From the NCBI RefSeq assembly GCF_938015785.1, contig NZ_CALLWC010000018.1:1-31284 (forward strand): a stretch of 31,284 nt of DNA, given 5' to 3'. The first letter of the stretch is position 1. Each line of letters opens with the position of its first letter. The DNA comes from an uncultured Campylobacter sp. Its GTDB lineage: Bacteria; Campylobacterota; Campylobacteria; Campylobacterales; Campylobacteraceae. Shown piece by piece: positions 7,953 through 15,320 of this stretch. The notes beneath the pieces were generated by a model. It saw only the letters and a program-made list of their open reading frames with translations, was not told the DNA's origin and did no database searches. The translations under genes and the position numbers were made by a program.

Positions 7953-8171
7953 CTATCTGATTTTTGCGGTGCCGAAGCAAAGTCCGTTTTCGTTGCACTG
8001 CATATTTTCGATTTGCGGATCCTCGCTTTCGCCGCAAATTTGAATCATTTGATGCGATGCTTCATCCATTTTAGGCTCGCTGCAATGCGAAACGCCGGGC
8101 TCTGGATGCTCCGAGTTAGAACAGCCGCATATAATCAGCGCCGCGCAGACAAACAATAGGACATTTTTCAT
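7953..8171 (-). CDS. Small cysteine-containing lipoprotein
   Basis: A 72-residue protein with a short, clear lipoprotein signal: MKNVLLFVCAALIICGCS, in which the lipidated residue would be Cys17 after the ICG box. The mature part is about 55 residues, rich in Glu, Ser and His, with further cysteines (SHCSEP, IQICGE, MQCNENGLCFG). AAAGGAT lies at a good distance upstream of ATG 8171. It is divergent from the Met/His-rich membrane protein at 8482, and both look suited to binding metal, but no function is known to me. The longer frame on the opposite strand here is a shadow without a ribosome binding site. Confidence 0.65.
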   Translation of the reverse strand: MKNVLLFVCAALIICGCSNSEHPEPGVSHCSEPKMDEASHQMIQICGESEDPQIENMQCNENGLCFGTAKIR

Positions 8172-8481
8172 TCTAAATCCTTTTAAAAAATTTCGTAATT
8201 TTATCTTTACAAAACTGAAATTTTACGGAATTTAAAGCGTTTCGGATAAATTTAATGTATCTGCATCTGCAAATATAAATTTTCTAAATTTCACGTTAGA
8301 TACGAAGAGGCGGCGTGCGAGGCGAGATAAATTTAATATTTGTGAGCGAGTTTTAAGACGCAGCCCAAATCGTTTTACGGAAAGATAAGATTAAAGGCGC
8401 ACTTAATCTTATCTATTGTTTTAAAATTTTTTACCGAAAGCTGCTAGAATTACGCCCTTTAAACCAAAATAAGGAGAAAAC
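8172..8481. other. Divergent promoter region
   Basis: Gene-free stretch between the divergent lipoprotein and membrane-protein genes. On the plus strand the extended -10 TGCTAGAAT (8442-8450) lies 31 bases before the start at 8482, and AAGGAG lies 6 bases before that start. The rest is RAATTY-rich spacer with no other recognisable signal. Confidence 0.5.
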
Positions 8482-9087
8482 ATGGCAATGACGAATTACA
8501 TGGAACTTTTGATGGCAAATCAGCCGTGGAATTTGATTTTATTTATGGCGGTGCCGATGGGCTTAGCAGAAGCGATAGTAGCGAGCGAATTTTTTAGCTT
8601 GTACCGCGCGAAGGAGGGCTCTTTGGCGCTAAAAATCAATAAATGCCTTAGCATCATTCTCGGCGCTTATTTTACGATATTAATTATTTACGTAGCGGTT
8701 AAAATTTTGCCCGTCATTCATTTACGTGGCGCTGCGGACACCTTAGCTTTGGCGGCATACGTAGCGGCGGCGCTGCCTGCGCTAGTACTGCTACTTTTGG
8801 AGCTCGGAGTTATCGCAAAAGGAGCGGAATTTAGAGCTAGGCTTAAATTTCATTTCTTGGCGCTGATTGTATTTTTGGTGCTAGGACACGTCGCGATGAT
8901 TTTTGGAATGACCGATCCAGGTATGAGCGGCATGGAACGTTCTATGATGGATCATGGCTCGATGAGCGGGATGAGCCACGATATGGGTTCGATGGAGGGG
9001 ATGGATCATTCGCATATGAATCATGGCTCGATGGAGAACATGGATCATGGTGGCATGGATCACTCAAAGATGGAGCATTCACATTAA
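8482..9087 (+). CDS. Four- to five-helix membrane protein with a Met/His-rich metal-binding tail
   Basis: A 201-residue protein. The first ~150 residues hold about four membrane helices (around residues 17-38, 55-76, 87-108 and 122-143). The tail from about residue 150 is almost only Met, His, Gly, Ser and Asp, with MDHGSM, MSHDM and MDHSHMNHGSM units, which is a typical soft-metal (copper or silver) binding sequence. The membrane part resembles the conserved proteins labelled DUF6803 or permease in Campylobacter; I assign that from memory and only weakly. It has its own promoter and a strong AAGGAGAAAAC site. It lies 0.4 kb before a sulfite reductase locus that needs copper, but on a separate transcript. 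The tail may be periplasmic or cytoplasmic, depending on helix number. Confidence 0.7.
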   Translation: MAMTNYMELLMANQPWNLILFMAVPMGLAEAIVASEFFSLYRAKEGSLALKINKCLSIILGAYFTILIIYVAVKILPVIHLRGAADTLALAAYVAAALPALVLLLLELGVIAKGAEFRARLKFHFLALIVFLVLGHVAMIFGMTDPGMSGMERSMMDHGSMSGMSHDMGSMEGMDHSHMNHGSMENMDHGGMDHSKMEHSH

Positions 9088-9209
9088 CTTTAGTATGCCC
9101 GGCTTGGGCTAAATTTTAAAATTCTATCCCGCCGAGCTGCGGAGCTAATAGATCTTTATGATTTGATTGTCTTTGTCTGCGAAATGCATATGCAAGCACC
9201 TCTCAAATA

Positions 9210-9254
9210 AAATTTTACCGCCTTTCATATGCCGCTTGCGAGGCGGTAAAATTT
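9210..9254. terminator. 14-bp perfect stem-loop, possible bidirectional terminator
   Basis: AAATTTTACCGCCT (9210-9223) pairs perfectly with AGGCGGTAAAATTT (9241-9254) across a 17-base loop. The AT end of the stem supplies short A- and T-runs on both sides. It would separate the metal-binding membrane protein gene from the mcc regulators. The loop is long and the T-run weak, so termination is only probable. Confidence 0.5.
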
Positions 9255-9407
9255 AATATCAAGCTTATCGCCCCACCTTTTTACGTTCTTGTGATCTTTT
9301 AAGCCGACTTATGCAGGCGCAAAGCTCGCACATAGGCGGTTGCAGGTTTAAATTTGCGTGCAAACCGCTTTGGTATATTTTTTAACGTTAGTTTAATGCT
9401 AAATTTA

Positions 9408-9413
9408 TATAAT
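9408..9413 (+). promoter_or_regulatory. -10 box before mccR
   Basis: TATAAT in the context AAATTTATATAATCTAAG, 68 bases before the mccR start, with TTAACGTTAGTTTAA about 15 bases further upstream. No start site is mapped. Confidence 0.4.
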
Positions 9414-9480
9414 CTAAGTCTAGTTATATTTTAAGAGACGATTAAGAATGAAATGCACTAAGCTTGGAGGCGGATAGAGA

Positions 9481-10170
9481 ATGCAAGATTGCGAATTATT
9501 GGACGTTTTGTCCAATAAAAGGGTTCTTTGCCTAGAGGATGAGCCTGGGATTTTAAAAAATATAACCGAATCGCTGCAGCTGTTTTTCGGCGAAGTAGTG
9601 GGAGTTAAGGACGGACTGGAGGCGCTTGATGAGGCGATGAGCGGTTCGTACGACGCACTGGTTTTTGATATCGGCGTGCCGCATATGGACGGGCTAGAGG
9701 TCGTTAAAAAGATCCGAGCTGCCGGCATCTCAGTGCCAATCGTGATACTTTCGAGCCACACCGAGCAGGAGTATCTGTGGCGGGCGGTGGAGCTTAAGAT
9801 CACTAGGTATTTGCCTAAGCCGTACGACAAAAACGCCTTTATAAAGGCGCTGCAAGACGTCGCTGCGGAGCTGATAAATCACGCGCCGATATTTAGCATA
9901 AGCAGTGAGTTGAAGTATGATTTTGCCAAAAAGATCATCTACGTCAAAGACAGCGCCTGTCATCTTTCCAAAAGCGAGAGCAAGCTTTTGGAGTACTTCT
10001 TAGCGCGCAAAAATCAAACCGTAACCTACGAGCAGCTATTCGGCTATATGTGGGAGTTCGAGCAGCCCAGCAAGGAGGCGATCAAGGCGATCGTCAAAGA
10101 GCTGCGCCGCAAGATCGGCAAGGACGTGATCAAAAATTTATATGCGGTGGGGTATCTCTTTGAAGTATAA
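9481..10170 (+). CDS. mccR: OmpR-type response regulator of the sulfite respiration locus
   Basis: Transcription factor of a two-component system. The receiver domain (about residues 13-125) has the acidic pair LEDE (19-21), the phosphoacceptor Asp63 in ALVFDIGVPHMDG, the Ser/Thr position in VILSS and the conserved KP pair near residue 117. A winged-helix DNA-binding domain follows (about 150-228), starting with LSKSESKLLEYFLA and ending with KNLYAVGYLFEV, as in the OmpR/PhoB family. GGAGG precedes the start. The partner kinase overlaps its 3' end, and the sulfite reductase gene follows 100 bases after the kinase, so I infer that it controls mccA transcription. A similar MccRS pair is described upstream of the Wolinella succinogenes mcc cluster, as I recall. 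Confidence 0.85.
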   Translation: MQDCELLDVLSNKRVLCLEDEPGILKNITESLQLFFGEVVGVKDGLEALDEAMSGSYDALVFDIGVPHMDGLEVVKKIRAAGISVPIVILSSHTEQEYLWRAVELKITRYLPKPYDKNAFIKALQDVAAELINHAPIFSISSELKYDFAKKIIYVKDSACHLSKSESKLLEYFLARKNQTVTYEQLFGYMWEFEQPSKEAIKAIVKELRRKIGKDVIKNLYAVGYLFEV

Positions 10171-11578
10171 ATTTAAATTTATCGTAGCGGTTTTTGTGCT
10201 GCTATATATCGTAATCACGGCGTTGGTTTTTAACTTCTACCGCGAGCTCGCGCTAAAGGATACGAGGCGCGAGGCGTTTTACATCCTAGATACGATGAAT
10301 GCGGTGCGCGATTACGTCTCGACCGTGCAGCGCCCGCTAATAAACGAACTTAAAGAAAAAAAGCTTCTAAGCGAGGAATTTTTCGATCCGAGGCTGATGT
10401 CCTCGACCTACATAACGCGCGAAATTTATAAAATTCAGCTCGCCAAAGAAAACATCAACTACGACTACAAGCTCGTCGCTACCGATCCGCTCAATCCAGA
10501 GCACGAGGGAAGCGAGTTTGAGAATGAAATTTTAGAGGGCTTTAAAGAAAACAAATATAAAGAATACTCCAGAGTCATCTATGATAAAGGTGGCGCCTCG
10601 TATCTTTTAAGCCTACCGATAACAAACTCCCAGCCTTCGTGCACCGAATGCCACAGCATCAACGCAGCACCTAAAAAGATGCAAGAGCTCTACGGCGATG
10701 TGGGGAATTTCAAAGGCGGCCTAGGCGATACGATCGCGATGATAAGCTTTAAAATTCCGATAAAAAGCATTCTGCTCTATCACACCAAAGAGTTTGTCGT
10801 TAGCGGTCTAAGCGTGCTTGCAGTGTTTTTGATCTGCATATTTTGTATCTATAAAATTCACAAAAAAAACGAGACCTTAAAGATGCAAACTCAGCTTTTA
10901 CTGATAAATCAAAGCCGCCTAGCGCTCATGGGCGAGATGATCGGCAATATCTCGCACCAGTGGCGCCAGCCACTATCGCAGATCAGCTCCACGCTCATAA
11001 ATTTAGAGCTTTATAGCGAGCGGGGCAAGCTATCAAAAGAGAGGCTCGAAGGCGGCATAAAAGACGCGGGCGAGCAGGTGAAATTTATGAGCGATACGAT
11101 CGAAGATTTTAAAAATTTCTTCAATCCGAATATGCCAAAGAAAGAATTTAGCGCCAGCGAGGCGATCGAGCAGGCGCGTAAAATTTTAAATGCCTCGCTT
11201 AAAAAGCACGTCATCGACATAAGCGTGCGGATAGAGGAAAATTTCACGCTTTATGGCAACGTAAACGAGCTCATCCAGGTGCTCATAAACATCATAAACA
11301 ACGCAAAAGAGGCGTTTTTGGACGTGCCGCTTAAACGGCGTGAGATTAAAATTCGCTCGTTTTTAAAGCAGGGCGAGCGAGTGATTACGATCGAAAATAA
11401 CGCAAGCCGCATCGATGAAGCGCAGCTAGATAAAATTTTTGAGCCGCACTTTACGACAAAGCAGCAGGGCAGCGGGCTAGGGCTATATATGAGCAAGATG
11501 ATAATCGAAAAAAATGGAGGGAGCATAAGCGCTGCAAATTCCGACGAAGGCGCGGTATTTACGATCTCTTTTCGTTAA
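10142..11578 (+). CDS. mccS: Sensor histidine kinase with a heme-c motif in its periplasmic domain
   Basis: Membrane-bound sensor kinase. TM1 lies near residues 12-30 and TM2 near 217-238. The periplasmic part between them has the DPLNPEHEGSEFE stretch typical of the Tll0287-like/DUF3365 sensor domain, and a CTECH motif at 167-171 that should bind heme c covalently. The cytoplasmic part has the phosphoacceptor His272 in the NISHQWRQPLSQ box common in epsilonproteobacterial kinases, the N-box INIINNAKEAF and the G-box GSGLGLYMSK. The listed start ATG 10142 overlaps mccR by 29 bases; TTG at 10160, 9 bases after a GGTGGGG stretch, leaves an 11-base overlap and may be the true start. The heme suggests sensing of redox state, sulfite or NO-type ligands; which one is unknown. 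Confidence 0.85.
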   Translation: MRWGISLKYKFKFIVAVFVLLYIVITALVFNFYRELALKDTRREAFYILDTMNAVRDYVSTVQRPLINELKEKKLLSEEFFDPRLMSSTYITREIYKIQLAKENINYDYKLVATDPLNPEHEGSEFENEILEGFKENKYKEYSRVIYDKGGASYLLSLPITNSQPSCTECHSINAAPKKMQELYGDVGNFKGGLGDTIAMISFKIPIKSILLYHTKEFVVSGLSVLAVFLICIFCIYKIHKKNETLKMQTQLLLINQSRLALMGEMIGNISHQWRQPLSQISSTLINLELYSERGKLSKERLEGGIKDAGEQVKFMSDTIEDFKNFFNPNMPKKEFSASEAIEQARKILNASLKKHVIDISVRIEENFTLYGNVNELIQVLINIINNAKEAFLDVPLKRREIKIRSFLKQGERVITIENNASRIDEAQLDKIFEPHFTTKQQGSGLGLYMSKMIIEKNGGSISAANSDEGAVFTISFR

Positions 11579-11646
11579 ATTTAGACTTCATTAAATTTCT
11601 CCCTTTTTCACCCTTTTTTGTTGATATTATTTTGAGCGTAGAACTT

Positions 11647-11655
11647 TGCTAATTT
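11647..11655 (+). promoter_or_regulatory. Extended -10 candidate for mccA
   Basis: TGCTAATTT stands 28 bases before the mccA start and follows a T-rich stretch (CCCTTTTTCACCCTTTTTTG) in place of a -35 box. The same TGCTA form precedes the gene at 8482. I could not find a clear repeated operator for MccR in the 104-base gap. Confidence 0.4.
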
Positions 11656-11682
11656 AAAATTTCGATTTTCAAAGGAGGAGCC

Positions 11683-13758
11683 ATGAAAAAATGGAATAAG
11701 ATGCTACTCGGCGCGCTAGCCTGTATTAGCATTTTTGCCGCAGGAGCCTGTGCTGATGAAGGCATGGGGCATGAGATGGAAATGTCGCAAAAATCGCGCG
11801 ACGTCATCGCAAATCCTAAGGGCACGTTGCAAAGTAGAGGCGTCATATCCTTGCAGGACTACGTCGTAGAAGAGCGAGAGATGTATGACTGGCTATTTAA
11901 AAATCACCCGATTTTTACCAAATACGGCGGTAAGACGGTCGGTAAGATGGATGTACACGACCGAGGTTTGGAGTGGCTTGCGGAAGGGCATGGATTTGAC
12001 TTTTCAAAGGCGAGTAAAAGAGATGACGGCAAGGGCTATAGCTCTATGATGTATAGAATCCCTGCAGGATCTTCTTTGCAATTTCCGAATAAATTCATAG
12101 GCCCTGAAAAATGCGGCGAGTGCCACCCTGCGCAGTATGAGACATGGAGCAGATCGCGCCACGCCACTACTATCCGCTTCCCAGGCGAGCACCCGGAGGT
12201 TAATAACAACCTAACTGATCCTGTATTTAGCCCAGATACCGCGTCGATCCTTCCAAAAGGTATTACCCCTGACGTAATTTATGCGACCGTGGGGCATCTA
12301 AGGACAAAATTTGGCTACGTAGATGCATGGCTTCTACGCGGAACCTATCACGTAGAGGGCGGTTTGCTAAGAGATGGCACCGGTCAGATCGTAGCCGGCG
12401 GCAACCAATTCCAAAGGACTTGGGCGTTAAATTTAGACGATGAGACGGTCAAAAAGATTAAAAAGATTGTTCCGGAATTCCCGGAAACTCTAGCCGATTA
12501 TGGCGATAACGGCGGTTACGTAAGAGGTCTTGCGTCGTATGCTGCGAAATATAAAAAATCGATGTTTTTCCAAGCAAACAGCTCGTATTGCGAGGTCTGT
12601 CATCCGTTTAAATTTGACTTCAAAACCAAGAAGGAATTTTACGCGGCTTTGGGTAACGCAAAAGAGCTTCAAAAGCACACTATCTCCAAGGGTATCACCT
12701 GTGAAGAGTGCCATGGAGCGGGCGGTCACCTTGACGGCGCTACAAATTTTAGAACCTCAAACTGCGAACGCTGCCACCAAAGATTTAACTATAGCCCTGA
12801 TTTAGCTCGTGCTAATCCGCTAAACAACGGAAATCCCGATCTATCTCTTAGCTCTAAATTTAAATCTATGGGTCCAGGCTGTGGCTCTGAAGGCTCTCAG
12901 TCCTACTTTACCGCTCACTACGAGAAGGGTATGCGCTGCATAACCTGCCACGATCCGCACGATAACACTGGGCCGGTAGTTGGCGATAAAACCGTCAAGG
13001 GCGTAAATTATAACTCCGAGCAGGGCTATTTGAGCGCGTTTTATACAAAGCCTAAGATCACAAAAGAGTGCAAAGATTGTCACCAAGAGCAAGCCTACAT
13101 CGCCGCAAGAGCTGATACGCATAAAGACAACACCTGCGCATCTTGCCACATGCCGTTTATGATGAGCTGCGAGAACTTCTACGCTATTCAGTTCCAAGAC
13201 AACGCGGGATTCGATACTCAAAGAAGATCGCACATCTGGAAGATCGACATCGATCCTACTAGAAAATCTCTAGTCGCAGGCGATGCCGCTAAAGGTCCAA
13301 GAGATGCGAAAGATTGGCACTTCCAAAGAAATAAAGATGGACGAAATTTCGTCGATCTTATGTGGTCGTGCGCACGAACGTCTTGGGCAGATAAAGATAT
13401 GCAAGATACCAAAGGCTGCCATAGTCCAGTCGTCTCCGAGCTAAAAGAGACGCTTCACTTCAAGAACCAAAAGCAGGTTTACGATGAGGTTATGGGCTGG
13501 CAAACTCCGATTAAGAGCGACTTCTCGCAAGTTAAGATCGGTATTCAAGGAATTTACTCTATCCTTGAGACTAAAAAGCTTAACTCCAGCGACAAAACTC
13601 GCGTTTACGAGCTAATAGAAAAAGCTCAAGATACCGTCGATCTTATCGAAAAAGACGGCTCATGGGGTATGCATGGCTTTAAATATACTAAGCAAAGGCT
13701 AGAAGCCGCTAAAGAGTATATCAAAGAGGCTCAAAGAATTCTAAATAATAATTTATAA
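11683..13758 (+). CDS. mccA: Octaheme sulfite reductase MccA with CX15CH heme motif
   Basis: Periplasmic enzyme that reduces sulfite to sulfide with six electrons at a heme-copper site. After a signal peptide (about residues 1-23) there are seven CXXCH motifs, starting at Cys144, 303, 340, 361, 419, 463 and 485. An eighth, unconventional site has Cys563 separated by exactly 15 residues from Cys579-His580. Two further cysteines, Cys400 (GPGCGSEG) and Cys496 (MMSCENF), are 96 residues apart, the spacing of the two Cu(I) ligands of Wolinella MccA as I recall (399 and 495). At 691 residues it has the size expected for the family. It has a strong AAAGGAGGAG site. It heads the structural operon, and a hairpin at 13762 follows it. 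The CX15CH motif sets it apart from HAO, ONR and OTR octaheme enzymes. Confidence 0.95.
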   Translation: MKKWNKMLLGALACISIFAAGACADEGMGHEMEMSQKSRDVIANPKGTLQSRGVISLQDYVVEEREMYDWLFKNHPIFTKYGGKTVGKMDVHDRGLEWLAEGHGFDFSKASKRDDGKGYSSMMYRIPAGSSLQFPNKFIGPEKCGECHPAQYETWSRSRHATTIRFPGEHPEVNNNLTDPVFSPDTASILPKGITPDVIYATVGHLRTKFGYVDAWLLRGTYHVEGGLLRDGTGQIVAGGNQFQRTWALNLDDETVKKIKKIVPEFPETLADYGDNGGYVRGLASYAAKYKKSMFFQANSSYCEVCHPFKFDFKTKKEFYAALGNAKELQKHTISKGITCEECHGAGGHLDGATNFRTSNCERCHQRFNYSPDLARANPLNNGNPDLSLSSKFKSMGPGCGSEGSQSYFTAHYEKGMRCITCHDPHDNTGPVVGDKTVKGVNYNSEQGYLSAFYTKPKITKECKDCHQEQAYIAARADTHKDNTCASCHMPFMMSCENFYAIQFQDNAGFDTQRRSHIWKIDIDPTRKSLVAGDAAKGPRDAKDWHFQRNKDGRNFVDLMWSCARTSWADKDMQDTKGCHSPVVSELKETLHFKNQKQVYDEVMGWQTPIKSDFSQVKIGIQGIYSILETKKLNSSDKTRVYELIEKAQDTVDLIEKDGSWGMHGFKYTKQRLEAAKEYIKEAQRILNNNL

Positions 13759-13761
13759 TTC

Positions 13762-13793
13762 TTTCGGGGTCGCGTAAGTTCGCGACCCCGAAA
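13762..13793 (+). promoter_or_regulatory. Strong intercistronic hairpin between mccA and mccB
   Basis: TTTCGGGGTCGCG (13762-13774) and CGCGACCCCGAAA (13781-13793) form a perfect 13-bp stem with a 6-base loop, just after the mccA stop and 17 bases before the mccB start. There is no T-run, so it is more likely a 3'-end stabiliser or a leaky attenuator that lets mccA be made in excess over the later genes. As DNA it could also bind a protein. Confidence 0.75.
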
Positions 13794-13809
13794 TTTAAAA
13801 GGCAAATGT

Positions 13810-14583
13810 ATGCAAAAAAGACTAAAAATTTTCTTGCCTATCGTTTTGGCAAGCTGCGCGTTGGGTGCGAATTTAACTACGCAAGAACAAAAAGAATCTT
13901 ATAGCATCGGAGCTTCCACCGGAAGCTATGTTTCAAACCAGCTGCATTCACAAGCCGCGTTAGGTGTCAAATATGACTTAGATGCGGTAATAGAGGGGTT
14001 TTTGGACGCTCTTAAAAAGCAGCAGAAACTAAAAGATGAGGAAATTATTGCGCTTTTGAATCAAAGAGCCGACAAGCTAAATAAGATCGTAGAAACAAAT
14101 TCCAAAGCGGAGCTTGATAAAAATTTAAAAGCAGGCAAGGAATTTATGGCGAAGAATGCCAAAAATCCGGACGTTAAAACCACAAAATCCGGTCTTCAAT
14201 ATGAAATTCTAAAGCTAGGTATGGGCGAAAAGCCAAAGCCTGAGAGCGTAGTGGTGATGAACTACAAGGCGTATTTGACGAACGGTAGCGTATTTGACGA
14301 TACTTTCGCGTCTAAAATTCCGGCGCATCTTTCTATGATAGGCTTAATCGACGGATTGCGCGAGGGGTTGCTTTTGATGAATACGGGCTCGAAATATAAA
14401 TTTACAATCCCTAGTAATTTAGCCTACGGCAACGTGGACGTAGATAGAATTCCTGCGGGTTCTGTGGTGATTTTTGAAGCCGAACTACTAAAAGTTTTAA
14501 AGCCCGGCGAGCTTGCCGATGCGGCGAAAAAGCTTAGCGAGAGCGAGGCTAAAAGCTTTCACGACGCGAACAAAACGAAGTAG
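13810..14583 (+). CDS. mccB: FKBP-type periplasmic peptidyl-prolyl isomerase MccB
   Basis: Exported folding factor. A signal peptide (about residues 1-20, LASCALGA) is followed by an FkpA/Mip-like helical dimerisation region (about 24-120: TTQEQKESYSIGASTGSYV, later many Lys/Glu) and a C-terminal FKBP domain (about 128-225: SGLQYEILKLG, VVVMNYKAYLTNGSVFDDTF, PSNLAYGN, AGSVVIFEAELLKV). Cys16 lies at a possible lipobox (LASC), so it might be a lipoprotein. Isomerases of this type sit directly after mccA in the known mcc and sir loci and probably help fold the proline- and heme-rich MccA. The ribosome binding site is only AAAGGC. The position after the 13-bp hairpin suggests expression below that of mccA. 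Confidence 0.88.
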   Translation: MQKRLKIFLPIVLASCALGANLTTQEQKESYSIGASTGSYVSNQLHSQAALGVKYDLDAVIEGFLDALKKQQKLKDEEIIALLNQRADKLNKIVETNSKAELDKNLKAGKEFMAKNAKNPDVKTTKSGLQYEILKLGMGEKPKPESVVVMNYKAYLTNGSVFDDTFASKIPAHLSMIGLIDGLREGLLLMNTGSKYKFTIPSNLAYGNVDVDRIPAGSVVIFEAELLKVLKPGELADAAKKLSESEAKSFHDANKTK

Positions 14584-14611
14584 TTTTGCTTAAATTTAGT
14601 CGGAGGAGAAT

Positions 14612-15319
14612 ATGCAAAAGCAAAGAAGAAATTTTATAAAATCCGCCGCACTCGGCTCTTTGGGGCTTGGCGCAATCGCCTCAAGCTTACTCGCGCAAAA
14701 CAGCGCGGATAAAAGCGCGCAAGACGCAAACGCGAGCGCCAAAAAGCAAGAGCCTAAAAAGCCGCACTACGGCATGATATTCGATCAGAACAAATGCGTG
14801 GGCTGCACAGACTGCGAGATAGCCTGTAAAAAGGTAAATTCGGTTCCGAAAGGTCAAATGAGGCTTTTTATCCAGGATAAAACCGATCCGCTAAATTTGA
14901 AAGAAAAGCGCTATGTTAGAGTATCTTGTCAGCAGTGCGAGGACGCGCCGTGCGTGAACGTCTGCCCGACGAAAGCCTGCCACAAGGACGAAAAAACCGG
15001 CATCACGACGATGAACACCGATGATTGCATCGCCTGTAAATACTGCATCGTAGCCTGTCCTTACGACGTGCGCTTTATAAATCACGAAACCAAAGCCGCA
15101 GAGAGCTGCAACTTCTGCTTGGATACGAATTTAAAAGACAGCCACGAGCCTGCCTGCATCGAGGCGTGCAGATACGAGGCGATCGTATTTGGCGATCTAA
15201 ACGACGAAGGCTCGCACATCAGCAAGCTACTTCGCGTAAAAGATAGTCTGCGAATGCGCCCGGAGTGCGGCACGAAGCCGAGCCTGCGCTATATTCCTGC
15301 GGTAAAACTGGGGGTGTGA
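14612..15319 (+). CDS. mccC: Tat-exported ferredoxin-like subunit with four Fe4S4 clusters, MccC
   Basis: Electron-transfer subunit that links the membrane quinol dehydrogenase MccD with MccA. The N-terminus has a twin-arginine signal (RRNFIKSAALG, Arg5-Arg6) and a hydrophobic stretch to about residue 29. Four cysteine sets follow: Cys62/65/68/72; Cys106/109/114/118 with an additional Cys123; Cys139/142/145/149; and Cys166/169/182/186. This is the NrfC/PhsB pattern. Length and order are normal for the family. The twin-arginine signal implies that clusters are inserted in the cytoplasm before export. A GGAGGAG site precedes the start, and mccD follows after a single base, so the two are translationally linked and very likely form the MccCD complex. 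Confidence 0.92.
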   Translation: MQKQRRNFIKSAALGSLGLGAIASSLLAQNSADKSAQDANASAKKQEPKKPHYGMIFDQNKCVGCTDCEIACKKVNSVPKGQMRLFIQDKTDPLNLKEKRYVRVSCQQCEDAPCVNVCPTKACHKDEKTGITTMNTDDCIACKYCIVACPYDVRFINHETKAAESCNFCLDTNLKDSHEPACIEACRYEAIVFGDLNDEGSHISKLLRVKDSLRMRPECGTKPSLRYIPAVKLGV

Positions 15320-15320
15320 T

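Larger units (their letters stand above)
9088..9480. other. Intergenic region before the mcc regulators
   Basis: Gene-free. It contains the long stem-loop at 9210-9254, an isolated CATATG-rich stretch and, near its right end, the -10 box at 9408 for the regulator genes. No further gene is seen. Confidence 0.5.

Noticed and set aside
7887..8159. Plus-strand 90-aa ORF
   Set aside because: It overlaps the lipoprotein gene on the other strand, lacks a ribosome binding site and has no recognisable feature; the lipoprotein has a proper signal and lipobox.
8881..9063. Minus-strand ORF rich in Met, Ile and His
   Set aside because: It is the reverse-frame shadow of the Met/His-rich tail at 8930-9085 and has no ribosome binding site.
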